Assembly (NCBI RefSeq): GCF_030272615.1
Contig: NC_081410.1
Location: 222,139,415-222,203,414, forward strand
From: Cryptomeria japonica
Taxonomy: Eukaryota > Streptophyta > Pinopsida > Cupressales > Cupressaceae
DNA: 64,000 nt
Direction: 5' to 3'
The notes below the pieces were generated by a model. The model saw only the letters and a program-made list of their open reading frames with translations. It was not told the origin of the DNA and did not search any database. Positions 1 to 11,316 of this stretch are shown piece by piece (positions within the stretch are counted from its first letter, which is position 1; every line of letters starts with the position of its first letter). The position numbers were made by a program, and so were the translations under genes.

Positions 1-1778
1 GTTTAGAGGAACTTCAAGGTATATAGACTCTGAACCAGCAACAGAAATACTGACAAATGAACCCACACTGGTACAGAATGAAGATCCAGTTACAGTGGTA
101 TCATCTAAAAATTCCACTGTAACTGAGGAACAACAGCAAATGAAGACACCTCGTATGTAAGACTTAACCACTCTGAAGCTCAGATAATTTGGAACAAGTA
201 TCAAGGAGTGATGACAAGAGTAAGACTGGAAAATGAAGAGGTATGTCTTATTTCTCAAATTGAACCATCATCAGTTAATGAGGCATGCAAAGATAAACAT
301 TGGATTAAAGCTATGGAAGAGGAATTAGAACAAATTGAAAAGAATAACACATGGACATTAGTTCCCTGACCTAAAGACAAAAATGTAATTGGAACGAAAT
401 GGGTATTCAAAAACAAACTTAATGAAGATGGTAAGGTAATCAGAAATAAAGCAAGACTAGTGTGTAAGGGATATTCATAGAAAGAAGGAATTGATTACAA
501 TGAAACCTTTGCACTGGTAGCTAGAATTGAGACAGTCGGATTATTCTTGGCTTTTGCAGCTCACAAGAACTACAAAGTATATCAAATGGATATTAAATGT
601 GAATTTCTGAATGGAGATCTTGAAGAAGAAGTTTACATCAAGCAACCTGATGGATTTTCTTTGACAGATAACAAAGATATGATTTGCAGGCTAAGGAAAG
701 CTTTGTATGGGTTGAAGCAAGCTCCAAGAGCTTGGTATGCTAGATTGGATAAATATCTTTTGAAGATTGGTTTTTCTAAAGGTAATGTTGACAACAATTT
801 ATACTATAAAGTGACTAATGATGACATCTTGGTTATAGAAATTTTTTTTGATGATATAATCTTTGGAGGAGAAGATGGATTATGTAAAGACTTTTCTATT
901 GAAATGTCTATGATTGGAGAGATAAAATTCTTTTTAGGATTGCAGATTTCACAGACTGATAAAGGTATATTCTTGAGTCAATCTAAGTACTTGAAGGAGT
1001 TACTAAAAAAATTTAGGATGGAGAACTCTCAAACAGTAAGCCTACCTATGACTACAAATGACAAATTATCACTAAGGGATGAATCTACACCTGTTAATCC
1101 AACTAGGTACAAATCTATGATAGGAGGCCTATTGTATTTGACACAACCAAGACCTGATATTATGAATACAATATGTATTATTTCAAGATTTCAAAGTAAT
1201 CCTAAAGAAAATCATGAATCAGTAGGCAAAAGGATTTTTCGGTACTTACAAGGCACTACAAATCTTGGCTTATGGTATCCTAGAGATGAAAACTTTGAAT
1301 TATGTGCATACACAAATGCAAATTAGGCAGGAGATGTGGATGATAGAAAAAGCACCACCGACAGAGCATTTTTTCTTGGAAGTAGATTAATTTCTTGTTA
1401 AGTAAGAAACAAAGTTGCACATCTTTATCAACAGCTGAATCAGAATATGTTGCAGCAGCAACTAACTATACGCAGGTATTATGGCTTAAGCAAATGTTGA
1501 AGGACATAAAGGTAAAATACAAAGAACCTATAACTATCTATCATGATAACACTGTAGCAATTGATATATCTAAGAATACGGTACTACATTCTAAAACTAA
1601 ACATGTTTCTATCAAACTGAATTTTCGAAAAGAGAATGTTGAAGCAAAAGAAGTAAAACTGGTTTATGTGAATACTAAAGAGAAGATTGCAAATATTTTC
1701 ACTAAGCCTTTTCCTAAGGAGACTTTTGAATATCTCAGAGATCAGCTTGGGGTCATACCCCCACCGGTAGAGACTTAG
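1..1778 (+). pseudogene. Copia pol remnant: reverse transcriptase and RNase H
   Basis: The 3' part of a Copia polyprotein. Reverse transcriptase runs from about 280 to 1,326, with the family blocks KARLV-KGYS, YQMDIKCEFLNGDLEEEVYI and LYGLKQAPRAWY. The catalytic box reads FFDDIIFGG where the family usually has YVDDIIFG, so both aspartates remain but the tyrosine is replaced. RNase H follows at 1,395-1,778 with the typical STAESEYVAAA and HVSIKLNF blocks. In-frame stops lie at 367-369, 478-480 and 1,324-1,326, and a frameshift near 1,390 separates the two domains. The frame ends at 1,776-1,778. The protein would have copied element RNA into cDNA in cytoplasmic particles. It cannot be functional as it stands. 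Confidence 0.9.
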
Positions 1779-2141
1779 ACAGTTGATGTTTGTCATCAAC
1801 CGGCAGAACTAACAAGGAAATATTTTACTCTGACTTTGATGAGGAGAGCTAATTCTCAGGGAGTAGTTGGTATTTTGTATTTGAACTTGGTTTTGTATTA
1901 GCTTTGGCATTTGATGTCAAAGGGGGAGAGATTGATATGGAAAAACACAAGGAAAACTCATGTTACTCATAGGGGGAGTGATTGTTATTTTGGGAGAGAT
2001 TGATTACTCTCTGTATCTAAATTTTGATTTTTGGTTATGATCTCTTTTGGGAGATTGTTGGTTTTTGGTATTTGGCATTTCTGTTTTGGCACTTTGATGG
2101 TTTTTCCATCTTGTGTTGCCATCAATGCCAAAGGGGGAGAT
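1779..2141 (+). other. Copia F 3' noncoding region with three purine tracts
   Basis: Untranslated stretch between pol and the 3' LTR. Three AGGGGGAG-type purine tracts lie at 1,919-1,931, 1,971-1,980 and 2,130-2,141. The last abuts the LTR and is the likely polypurine tract for plus-strand priming. The sequence before the first tract (from about 1,864) resembles the start of the LTR itself (GTTGGTATTTTG, then a GATGTCAA block), suggesting an old local duplication of the PPT-LTR junction. Confidence 0.7.
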
Positions 2142-3213
2142 TGTTGGTATTTTGGATATGTTGATATGGTTTTGTCATTGATGTCAACACCTATTAACAC
2201 TTACTGGCACTTGGAGAATTGATTATGTTCACTGGCAAGCAAGTGAGTTATGCACAGTCACCGGTATCTGGTTCACTGGCAGGATATAATGTTCACCGGC
2301 ACTTGGAATGACATGGAAATCACTTGGTTATGTTGAAGAAATCGTTTGGACATTTGGTCTTGGAGATTTGTTCATTGGCATATTCATGTTTGCATATTTA
2401 CTGCTACTGACAAATAGGTCCAGAATAAGCACCGATAGGCTTATCTATTCCAGATCAGAAAGACACACTTTGGAAATGATTTATTATTGTTATAAATGCA
2501 TTAAGCTGACATGTTGAATTGGTTATTGCATCGGTTATTGATTTACTTGTAAAATGTTTTTATTGTAATATCTTTTAGAGCCGACCTACTAAAATTGGTC
2601 TTAGGTTATGGTATAAATGTAAGATCTTATTTGTAAGATCAAATGTGATTGGGAAAAGGATTAATAACAATGTATATGCGAGAATAAGCAAAGCTATACA
2701 CGTAAACATCATTTGAAGGTTGAAGGAAGGTATTTGTGAAGGCAATCAAAACTACACCGGTACTGAATCTAGTATATGAAGATGCTATTTTGAGAAATAC
2801 ACCATTATTAGATTCAACCATCCAATTGTATTCAGTGTGACTCCTATTTTGTGTTTGAGCAGTGAGCTCTAGGTGCTTGGCCTTTCTACATGTGCAGACC
2901 CCATTTGTATACACATACTATCTACAGTAGTATCATCTGATTGTGGGTAAGGTTTCCCATTGTGGTTTTTCCCCTTACAGGGTTTCCACGTACAAATATT
3001 GGTGTTATGTGTTGTGGATGTTATTGTCTTTCTATTTCATGCATTAATCTTTACCGGTACTGCAATTAACTGATAAACTATCTACCGACATATAGTTTGG
3101 TTTACCGGTATTAAGCATTTAGTTTGGATAAGTTGTTTTTGGTTTGAATTTATTTGACGACTGATTCACTGCCCCCCCCTCCCCCTCTTAGTTATCTCTG
3201 GGACCTAGCAACA
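2142..3213 (+). repeat. 3' LTR of Copia element F
   Basis: The LTR begins TGTTGG directly after the polypurine tract and ends around GCAACA at 3,208-3,213 (an end at 3,210 is also possible). A TATA-like GTATAAATG lies near 2,610. A fold-back GGTTTTTCCCC / GGGTTTCC block near 2,960-2,990 is of a type seen in many plant Copia LTRs, and a C-rich run near 3,171-3,187 lies close to the end. The first part contains several variants of CACCGGCA / CACTGGCA. The flank TCAAG after 3,213 may be one target-site duplication. Confidence 0.8.
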
Positions 3214-5271
3214 TCAAGGTATTTTAGAACCAATTTGTCCCCACTCGCAATCTAAAGAAGATAAGTTAGGACTTGGATATCTAAAGTCAAATCAAATGCA
3301 CCATAATTATCAACAATCAAAGTGGAGAAAGAAATGAGTCGCTAAAGAAGAAAATTGGCAAGAAAAGCTACATCAAGCAGCAGAAATAGTAACCAATAAA
3401 CAAAAGAAACAAGAACAACATGAAAAGCAAGAAGAAGAGATTACCATCAAAGGAAAAGAAGAATCTTGTCAACAACTTCAAGAAATACAAGCAAATGCAG
3501 AATCTGAACAAGATATTCCAGAAGTAGTGAAAATAGAGATGGTAGAAATCAGGGAAATTTTTACACCATACAACATTCATGTATGGTATAGTGGGGTAGT
3601 CCTAGACCATGGTTCAGAGACAGATTCAAATGAGTATGAATGGGGTCCAGATGTCTTATCTAGTACATCAAGTAAAGAAAACAATGAAGAACAAATAGCT
3701 ATTATAGAGGAAGACTTGTCTATTACAAAACAAAAGATGGAATTACAAAGAAGACGAGAAGAACTCAGAATTCAAAGAAAAGAGGCACATACAAAACAAC
3801 AAAGGAAAGGGAATGACAAAGACAAAGAAGTAATGCCACAAGAAGTAAAAATAGAGATAGATGAAGCACCTAGAAATATCAGTTTTTTATCAAATAAGGA
3901 ATAAGATGTATCAAGATGTGGCAGAAACATAGAAGAATTAAGAAATAGTCAAGTAGGATTGACTATTAGTCTAGAAGAAGTTGAGTTTGAAAGAAGACCA
4001 AATGTAGCAAAATAATCCTCTCTATCATGTACACAAGTATGTCAACTTCAAAATGAAAATGAAGTCATTGAAAATAATCAAGAAGGAATTTGCAGTATTA
4101 AAGATGTGTGTGTTGATATAATCCATTCGTTTAAGGGATAAATGTCAGCTGAAGAACCATTTGAGTGTGAACTGCAAAATACTAATACTGATTTTGTTAG
4201 AACTAATTGGAAGACACTTGGGAGAGACAATTCTCAAGATCATTCGATCTATGACATTCCAGAAGTAGTGAAAATAGAGATGGCAGAAATTAGGGAAATT
4301 TTTGCACCATACAACATTCATGTATGGTATAGTGGGGTAGTCCTAGACCATGGTTCAGAGACAAATTCAAATGAGTATGAATGGGTCCAGATTTCTTATC
4401 TAGTACATCAAGTAAATAAAACAATGAAGAACAAATAGCTATTATAGAGGAAGACTTGTCTATTTCAAAACAAAAAATGGAATTAGAAAGAAGACGAGAA
4501 GAACTCAGAATTCAAAGAAAAGAGGCATATACAAAACAACAAAGGAAAGGGAATGACAAAGACAAAGAAGTAATGCCACAAGAAGTAAAAATAGAGATAG
4601 ATGAAGTATCTGGAAATATCAAATTTTTATCAAATAAGGAATAAGATGTATCAAGATGTGGTAGAAACATAGAAGAATTAAGAAATAGTCAAGTAGGATT
4701 GACTATTAGTCTAGAAGAAGTTGAGTTTGAAAGAAGACCAAATGTAGCAAAAGAATCCTCTCTATCATGTACACAAGTATGTCAACCTCAAAATGAAAAT
4801 GAATTCATTGAAAATAATCAAGAAGGAATTTGCAGTATTAAAGACGTGTGTGTTGATATAATCCATTCATTTAAGGGACAAATGTCAGCTGAAGAACCAT
4901 TTGAGTGTGAACTACAAAATACTAATACTGATTTTGTTAGAACTAATTGGAAGACACTTGGGAGAGACAATTCTCAAGATCATTCGATCTATGACATTAC
5001 CTACTCTATGCCAAATTATGATCATTATGTTATGAACTTTGAAGCACCTAACAATGACAATAATTATGACTTACCCCTTCTTCATCCTGAACTAATTGAT
5101 TGGGATAATTTAGAAAACCCTGAATTAGATGTCTTTGCCAATGATCATGACTTAGTCATGTATCTTAATGCTATCAAACCCATAACACCTAAGATATCTT
5201 CCATTGCAGAATCAAGTGACGTTTCTTGTACTCAGGAGACGCCAAACTTTCCCGTCGCAAAATTGAAATAA
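3214..5271 (+). pseudogene. Element A gag C-terminal / pre-RT region
   Basis: A Lys/Glu-rich, partly coiled region translated mainly in pieces at 3,527-3,904, 4,142-4,438, 4,456-4,644 and 4,699-5,271. I see no retrotransposon gag core and no clear aspartic-protease DSG box, so this is probably the variable stretch between gag and reverse transcriptase. A 741-bp segment is tandemly duplicated. The last piece ends in an acidic tract (LLHPELIDWDNLENPELDVF) that leads towards the reverse transcriptase. Stops at 3,902, 4,018 and 4,139 and a 1-bp deletion near 4,386 break it. The function of the stretch is unknown to me. Confidence 0.6.
3515..4996 (+). repeat. 741-bp in-frame tandem duplication in element A
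   Basis: Two head-to-tail units, 3,515-4,255 and 4,256-4,996, begin ATTCCAGAAGTAGTG and end in GATCTATGACATT. The spacing of the first motif is 741 bp, that is 247 codons. Unit 2 has lost one G near 4,386 (GAATGGGGTCC to GAATGGGTCC), which shifts its frame. The units differ by scattered substitutions. The duplication would have preserved the reading frame when it arose. Confidence 0.9.
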
Positions 5272-6476
5272 AACAAGGAAAGAGACCTAGTGTTGAAAAC
5301 CATTTCATGGCAACACTAGATCAATCAAAAGGGAAAATAAAGGATGTATCTGATGGTTAAACCCTCTTTGAGGTGCTAGAAGATGGAAAGTTTGACATTC
5401 TTCCTGCATATTTTCAAGAGAGATCTGCTATCCTAATAGAACCAACAGAAGTAGTAAACATTGGTACATCAAAGGATACTAAGATACTTCATTATGCTAC
5501 CTCATTATCAGATGAAGAGAGGAAAGAATACATGTAATTCTTTAAACAAAGACAAATAAATTTTTCTTGGTCCTATGCAGACATGCCAGGACTTAATCTA
5601 GATCTTATCATGCATCATCTTAATGTGGATTCAAAAGTAAAACCAGTTAAGAAAAAGCTAAGAAAGAGGCATCCATGCATTGCTCTTCTTGTAAAAACCA
5701 AGCTGAAGAAACTATTAGATGTGGGTTTCATAAGACATGTTTGTTATCTAGAATGGGTTTCAAGTATTGTACCAGTGTCAAAGCCAGAAAAGAGCATAAG
5801 AGTCTGTATAGATTTTAGAGATCTGAATAAAGCATATCCCAAAGATGATTTCCCGCTACCAAACATTGATATAATTGTGGAATTATCACCAGGACATTAG
5901 ATGTTTTCATTAATCGATAGCTTTTTGGGATATAATCAAATAAGAATTGCACCTAAAGATCAAGAAAAGATAGCATTCACTTGTGCATGGGGAGCTTATT
6001 ACTGGAATGTTATTCCATTTGGGCTTAAGAATGCAGGAGCGACTTATCAAAGGGCTATGATGATAATTTTCCATGATATGATGCATACATTTATGGAAGA
6101 TTATGTAGATGCAAAATCTCATAAAAGACAAGAACATTTGAATATCTTAAGAAAGATTTTTGATAGGATGGAAAGATATCAGTTGAGATTAAATCCAAAG
6201 AAATGTGCATTTGGAGTAACCTCTGGAATACTTCTTGGGTACATTATATCAGCTCGCGGAATTGAAGTAGATCCTAAAAAGGTCAGAGCTGTCATGGAAA
6301 TGGAGTCACCTAGAAACATAAGTCAATTGAGATCTTTACAAGGAAGATTGCAATCAATAAGGAGATTTGTCTCTCAATTAGCAGATAGATTTCATCCATT
6401 CACCCATCTTCTACATAAGAATATTCCATTCAAATGGAATAAAAAATATGAAGAAGCTTTTTTGCAAATAAAATAA
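5272..6476 (+). pseudogene. Element A reverse transcriptase
   Basis: Ty3/Gypsy reverse transcriptase, with the lead-in FFKQRQINFSWSYADMPG near 5,540-5,590, then VCIDFRDLNKAYPKDDFPLP, DSFLGYNQIRIAP and PFGLKNAGATYQRAM. The catalytic YVDD box is damaged: at 6,102-6,113 it reads Tyr-Val-Asp-Ala and runs directly into KSHK, so the second aspartate and about two following residues appear deleted compared with the usual Tat form. A stop at 5,898-5,900 separates the fingers and palm halves, and further stops precede 5,583. The enzyme would have synthesised element cDNA. It is inactive here. Confidence 0.85.
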
Positions 6477-6895
6477 TATCTTATGAATCCTCCAATACTA
6501 GTATCACCAACCAAAGGGAAACCATTGTTCCTCTATGTCTCAGCGACAAATTATCATTAGGAGCTCTCCTAGCTCAACATGATCAAGAAGGAAAAGAAAG
6601 AGCAGTGTATTACATTAGTAGAATACTTGTCGGCTATGAACTAAATTATTCCTCAATAGAGAAGACATGTCTAGCAATTGTGTTTGCAACTTAGAAGCTG
6701 CGACATTATATGTTGACTCATTCTGTGAAACTAATAGCAAAGATAGATCCACTAAAGTATTTGTTGAGGAAGTCAACCTTGACAGGAAGACTAGCTAAAT
6801 GGGTTATGATGCTGAGTGAATTTGATATAGAGTATGTTGACCGAAAATCTATCAAAGGAAAGGTCATTCCTGATCAATTGGCTGAAGCACCTTTA
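6477..6895 (+). pseudogene. Element A Gypsy-type RNase H (degenerate)
   Basis: Follows the reverse transcriptase. Recognisable blocks are LFLYVSAT at the start, [27 protein letters not shown] and, after a stop near 6,693, KLRHYMLTHSVKLI, then the tether-like AKWVMMLSEFDIEYV. The first catalytic Asp (normally TDAS or similar) is absent (YVSAT), which fits the degenerate Gypsy RNase H of Tat elements that carry a second RNase H. A frameshift near 6,550 and the stop break the frame. Its likely role is as a non-catalytic connection domain. Confidence 0.75.
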
Positions 6896-7378
6896 CAACA
6901 TGACATGCCTTTGCACATTGAATTTCTTGATGCAAACATTTTGACAGTAAATACAAAATTTTGGGAATTGTACTTTGATAGTTCTTACACACAATATGGA
7001 TCAGGCATAGGAATCTTTTTCATCACACCTCAGGGACACACAATTCCAAAATCATATAGACTACAGTTTCCATGCACCAACAATACTGCAGAATATGAAG
7101 CATTGACTATTGGGCTTAAAATAGCCATTGAATGGAATGTCAAAGAATTCCATGTCTATGATGATTCATAGCTTATCATCAACCAAATAAATGATGATTA
7201 TCAAACTAATAATGATAAGCTCATGCCATACAAATAACTGGTAGAGGAGTTTAAAGAACGCTTTAAAGAAATATTATTCACCCAGATTCCAAGAAATGAG
7301 AATAAAGCAACATATGCAATGGCTACAATAGCATCTCTCTTGCAAAATTAGGAGAATAAACATCATTAAAAATTTCTC
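6896..7378 (+). pseudogene. Element A archaeal-type RNase H, after RT
   Basis: A second RNase H fold lies between the Gypsy RNase H and integrase. It has LYFDSSYTQYGSGIGI (first Asp at about 6,976-6,978), then FPCTNNTAEYEALTIGL with the catalytic Glu, and VYDDS, interrupted by a stop at 7,169-7,171. LIINQ and a Lys-rich tail follow, with more stops. This position, downstream of reverse transcriptase, is the common Tat/Ogre arrangement and differs from elements B and E in the same window. Confidence 0.85.
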
Positions 7379-8712
7379 ATGGAAGATATCTTAACCCCTA
7401 CCATTCAATCCCATCATATCTACCGAATTTTCCATATATCAAGAACCAATCAATCCTTATACGGCCAAACTTATCAATACTTAAAAGAGAATATCCTTCC
7501 TCTTGACCCATTCCGCAATCAGAGAAGGAATTTTATCTGTCATTCCACTTGTTATACTATTATTATAGATATCCTATATAGGCAAGGTCTAGATAGTACT
7601 TTATTGAGATGTATTGAACAAGAAGAAGCTGAGAAAGTTCTCAACAAAGTTCATGCAAGTATTTATGGCACACACTCAAGTGGCTTAACACTGTCTAAGA
7701 AACTTCTTCATATGGGTTACTATTGGCCTACTATGGAGATAGATTCATTCACATATGATAGGAAATGCAAACAATGTCAGATCCATGGGAATCTCATTCA
7801 TGCACCAGCACAAGAATTATATCCTATGACAGGATCATGGCCATTTTCTCAATGGGGCCTTGATTTGGTAGGAAAGAAAAATCCTTCATCTTCTAATGGA
7901 GATAACTTCATTCTGACTGCTACTGAATATTTCAGTAAATGGATTGAAGCAGTACCTCTAACAACAGTGATAGGAAAACAAATATCATCATTCATTTTGA
8001 ATTATATAATCTGTCGCTATGGAGTTCCTATGACCATTATCACTGATAATGGAAGACCATTTAAGAATCAAGATGTGAAGGAGATATGTGAACAATTTCA
8101 TATCCAACATAGGTTTTCTACTCCATATTATCCACAGGGAAATGGTCAAGCTGAGGCATCAAACAAAACTATCTTGAAAATTTTAAAGAAAACAATCAAT
8201 GAAGCTGGAAAAGATTGGCACATTCAGCTAAATCCTTCTCTTTGGGCATACCAAACCAGCATCCGCACTCCAATAGGGGCAACTCCATATTGTTTGGTCT
8301 ATGGATTAGAAGCTATATTACCTATAGAAGTAGAGATATGATTTCTACGAGTATCCTTGAAAGGTCTTATACTAGAATAAGAGCAACGAGTCTCTCAACT
8401 CCAAGAACTTGAACTGATTCAGGTTCGTCACCACAATGCAATAGATCATTTGAAAGTATATCAATAAAGAATGGAAAGAAGTTATAACCATAGAGCCAAG
8501 CCACACATTTTTCAGATTGGAGATATAGTTCTAAGGGAGTATTCAAGAAATCAGCAAGACCAAGAAAAGAAGGGAAAATTTGAACAAAATTGGCTAGGAC
8601 CTTTTGTCATAGTAGCAACATATGGATCAAGAACATACAAGTTATCTACCCCTTAAGGTGATTGGTTTGATTAACCTATCAATTCTATTCATCTCAAGAA
8701 ATTATATGCTTG
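7379..8712 (+). pseudogene. Element A integrase
   Basis: The integrase core is open from 7,379 to 8,341. The zinc-binding HHCC part has VHASIYGTHSSG and CKQC. The catalytic D, D, E residues are in WGLDLVG, IITDNGRPF and GQAEASN, all intact. After a stop at 8,339-8,341 the C-terminal part continues in pieces, with FQIGDIVLREYS and LGPFVIVATYGSRTYKLSTP ending at 8,656, then a short run to the LKKLYA terminus near 8,712 that is typical of Tat integrases. The protein would insert element cDNA. The stops at 8,341, 8,380 and 8,467 make it inactive. Confidence 0.88.
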
Positions 8713-9717
8713 AGATATAAAGTCCTGGAAAAAATCAATAAAAAGCATATAAAGTCCTGAAGAAATCAGTAAAAATCAGAAAAGCAGAAAATCCCTAAAA
8801 AGCATAAAACAGATAAAAGCAAAAAAACAGTGAAAAATCAAAAAATCAATCAAAAAAATCAAAACAAATAAAAAAAAATGCAATAAATTTAGATGGTGAA
8901 AATCTGGTAAATAGGCGCTATCTAAAAAGTGAGTTCCTCCATCTATGAGATCACTTTGTGCACCTATTCACTCCATCCTATTTGCTCCTACCACATCTAC
9001 TGCATCCATCTATCTTAGCTTATCCATTCCATCTTTCACGTCCATTTCTCTGAACTATTTAGCAAGTAAATATGAATCTTACCAACAATTATCAATCTTT
9101 GACACACTTGTTGTAGTCACTATCTTAGATGTTATCACAATCAATCATTCTACATTTGTATCCTGCCATGGTTTGGGTCTTGATCAATTCATATATCCAT
9201 AATAAATTTTTGTTTCCGCTGGGGGCAAAATCCTAATTCCTTTTGCTAAGGTTATCTTTTAAATCTTTGAAAATCCAAAACATTCAGAAAACTTAGAAAA
9301 ACCAAAAACACCTAGGGTTTTGAACAGATAACGAGCAACAAAGCAATAAAGATCAAGGCATCTTATAATAACTTAATTGTGAAACTCTAAAATTGAAGAA
9401 TCAACCAGCAAGTAATAAAGTATTATCAAAGATCATTCATCAAGTTGATTATATCAGTTAATGACCATAAGAACATGAGAATGATATACAAGATTCAGTG
9501 TTTATATCTTGATTTTATTGCTAAATCATGTATTGTATGCGACTTAAGGATGCCCATGACTAGAGAAGCTATGATGGGGTATGATTATTTTTCTTTGATT
9601 GTTGTCTATGGTTTATCTCTTATTAAGGTATGTACTTGTCTCAAGATATGATCGGCAAAAGATCAAGGAGGACGTTCTGAGTCATACATGAAAGGAGATA
9701 TTCCTTGTCTATTCTGC

Positions 9718-9861
9718 AAGAAATACTCAGGTCAGCTTGACTCATTATATCAAGTTGCTTGTATTAACTTGCTATATAAAAATCCATGTAAGAAATACTC
9801 AGGTCAGCTTAAATCTTTATGTCAATTTGCTTGTATTTTCTTACAACATTTTAAAAGCTCA
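9718..9861 (+). repeat. 72-bp tandem repeat, two units
   Basis: AAGAAATACTCAGGTCAGCTT occurs at 9,718 and again at 9,790, followed in both by a TATxxAxTTGCTTGTATT block, giving two diverged units of about 72 bp inside the 3' noncoding region of element A. Confidence 0.75.
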
Positions 9862-10540
9862 ATGATGAAATCAAGCACTATTACAAGACAACATATGAAG
9901 AATGGCAGTAGCATTTTTTGTTCGATCATTTCATTAGCTCATTATTCATCTGCATTATAAGAATTCATTTTCAATTGAATTATAAGCATCTCATTTCATT
10001 CACAGATCAATGGTCACAAATAAAGATTGATTATACTTGGACAAACAAACAAAAAATCATCATTTATTCCATTTAGTTGCATTTTAATCATTGCATTAGT
10101 TTGCATTCAATTAAGTGTATTCCATCAATCATGTAGAAATCAATCATTCATTTGCATGTAGATCATTTCATTTGCATCATTTAAGTACAACATATCATTT
10201 AAGTTAGTAATCATTTTCATTTGCATCCATGATTATCAAAAATCAAAAAAATCAAATACATTTTCATTTCATAATCATCGCATCATATAAGATAAGTATC
10301 ATCATTGCATCATCATATAGATCATCATAAAACAACAAAATTTGTCCAAGTATACAATGATATCACAAAAATAATCAATATTTTACAACGTCCCATCAAT
10401 ACAAATCAAGTCAAGAATCATGACTCCCTCTCGAGCCTGTGGGTCTAACACCTGGATCACCTACAACACCTACACCACCATCATCATCCAATGGAATCAT
10501 TCTTCACTTTAATATCTTCATCATTAATTCAACTATCATC

Positions 10541-10690
10541 TATCAGGTCTTATACAGGATGTATCTTTCCTGAAACTAGACATTTTGATCATCTATCATG
10601 TCTTATACATGATGTATCTTTCCTAAAACCATACATTTTGATCATATTTTGTCTTATACGAGATGTGTCATTCCTGAAACCAGACTTGGT
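10541..10690 (+). repeat. About 52-bp minisatellite, three units
   Basis: GTCTTATAC recurs at 10,547, 10,600 and 10,651, each followed by an ATGTATCTTTCCTGAAAC-like block and, in the first two, CATTTTGATCAT. Periods are 53 and 51 bp. It lies in the 3' noncoding region of element A. Confidence 0.8.
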
Positions 10691-10951
10691 CTCAATCCAA
10701 TCAATCTTATCAATCCAATTCATCTAATCAATCTGCAATCTATCCACTCATCTATCTTTCATATAACATTCTTCTTCTATTGAGAGATCATCCATGCCTT
10801 TAATGCACAAATGATCTCTCAAGAGGGCATCATCATCAAATAAATATCTAAAAATCAGTATCCGGGGCACACAATCAGGATTTTTATCTCCATCAAGCAC
10901 ACTATCAAGACTTGATTTAATCTTTGAAACAATGTTGTCTCGACATCATTT

Positions 10952-10966
10952 TAAAGACGGGCAAAA
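10952..10966 (+). promoter_or_regulatory. Polypurine tract of element A
   Basis: TAAAGACGGGCAAAA lies immediately before TGTATACACA, the apparent start of the 3' LTR. A G-rich tract ending GGGCAAAA before TGTA is typical of plant Tat/Ogre elements. It would prime plus-strand DNA synthesis. Confidence 0.7.
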
Positions 10967-10984
10967 TGTATACACATAAAATTG
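10967..10984 (+). repeat. 3' LTR of element A, first fragment
   Basis: TGTATACACATAAAATT begins directly after the polypurine tract and is cut after about 18 bases by LINE G. The rest resumes near 16,801. Its start resembles the TGTAGACACCTAAAA start of the D LTR at 38,704. Confidence 0.65.
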
Positions 10985-10987
10985 GCT

Positions 10988-11311
10988 ATGACTACTCTAA
11001 TTAGGGCTTCATCTGTGGTTTCTCCAAGTAGGGGTAGGCCTCCAAAGAATCGAAAGACTCAATTGGAAATTGATGCTGGGATTCAGTAGACTTTGTCTCT
11101 TTCTCTTGGTGTTGGGAAAGGGAAGCATTCGGTTTCTCTTGGTGATGCTATGAAAGGAAGTGGTACTCCTAAGGGCAAGAGGAGTAAGAGGTATATTATC
11201 AGTCCTCCTGTGACTAGGTTGGGGGCTATGAAGCGTAATCTTCAAAGTAGTTTTGGAGAAGGAAAGTCTTCTCCATCTAAAGGAAAGAGGGGAGCCTTGG
11301 TCTCCCCTTGA
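10988..11311 (+). pseudogene. LINE ORF1 remnant
   Basis: A short basic frame from ATG 10,988 with a stop at 11,087-11,089 and ending at 11,309-11,311, just before the ORF2 start. It is rich in Lys, Arg, Ser and Gly (GKGKHSVSLGDAMKGSG and SPSKGKRGALVSP). Plant L1 ORF1 proteins are nucleic-acid binding and much longer, with a zinc knuckle near the C-terminus, which is missing here. The coding order and the junction with ORF2 support the call; the sequence itself is weak evidence. It is probably an internally deleted ORF1. Confidence 0.55.
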
Positions 11312-11316
11312 GAGAA

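Larger units (their letters stand above)
1..3213 (+). mobile_element. Copia LTR retrotransposon F, 5' part outside window
   Basis: The plus-strand order reverse transcriptase, RNase H, polypurine tract, LTR is the 3' half of a Ty1/Copia element. Integrase, gag and the 5' LTR would lie left of the window. The 3' LTR ends near 3,213, where the sequence changes abruptly into the internal region of element A, so F was probably inserted into A. The other target-site duplication cannot be seen. Several stops and a frameshift make it defective. Confidence 0.9.
8713..10951 (+). other. Element A 3' noncoding region
   Basis: About 2.2 kb between integrase and the polypurine tract, AT-rich, with no supportable gene. 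It starts with A-rich repeats of AAATCA/AAAAGC (8,713-8,900) and contains many CATTTGCAT/CATTTCATT variants (10,060-10,330). It also holds two short tandem repeats listed separately. The small open frames here have no recognisable composition or motif. Confidence 0.7.
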
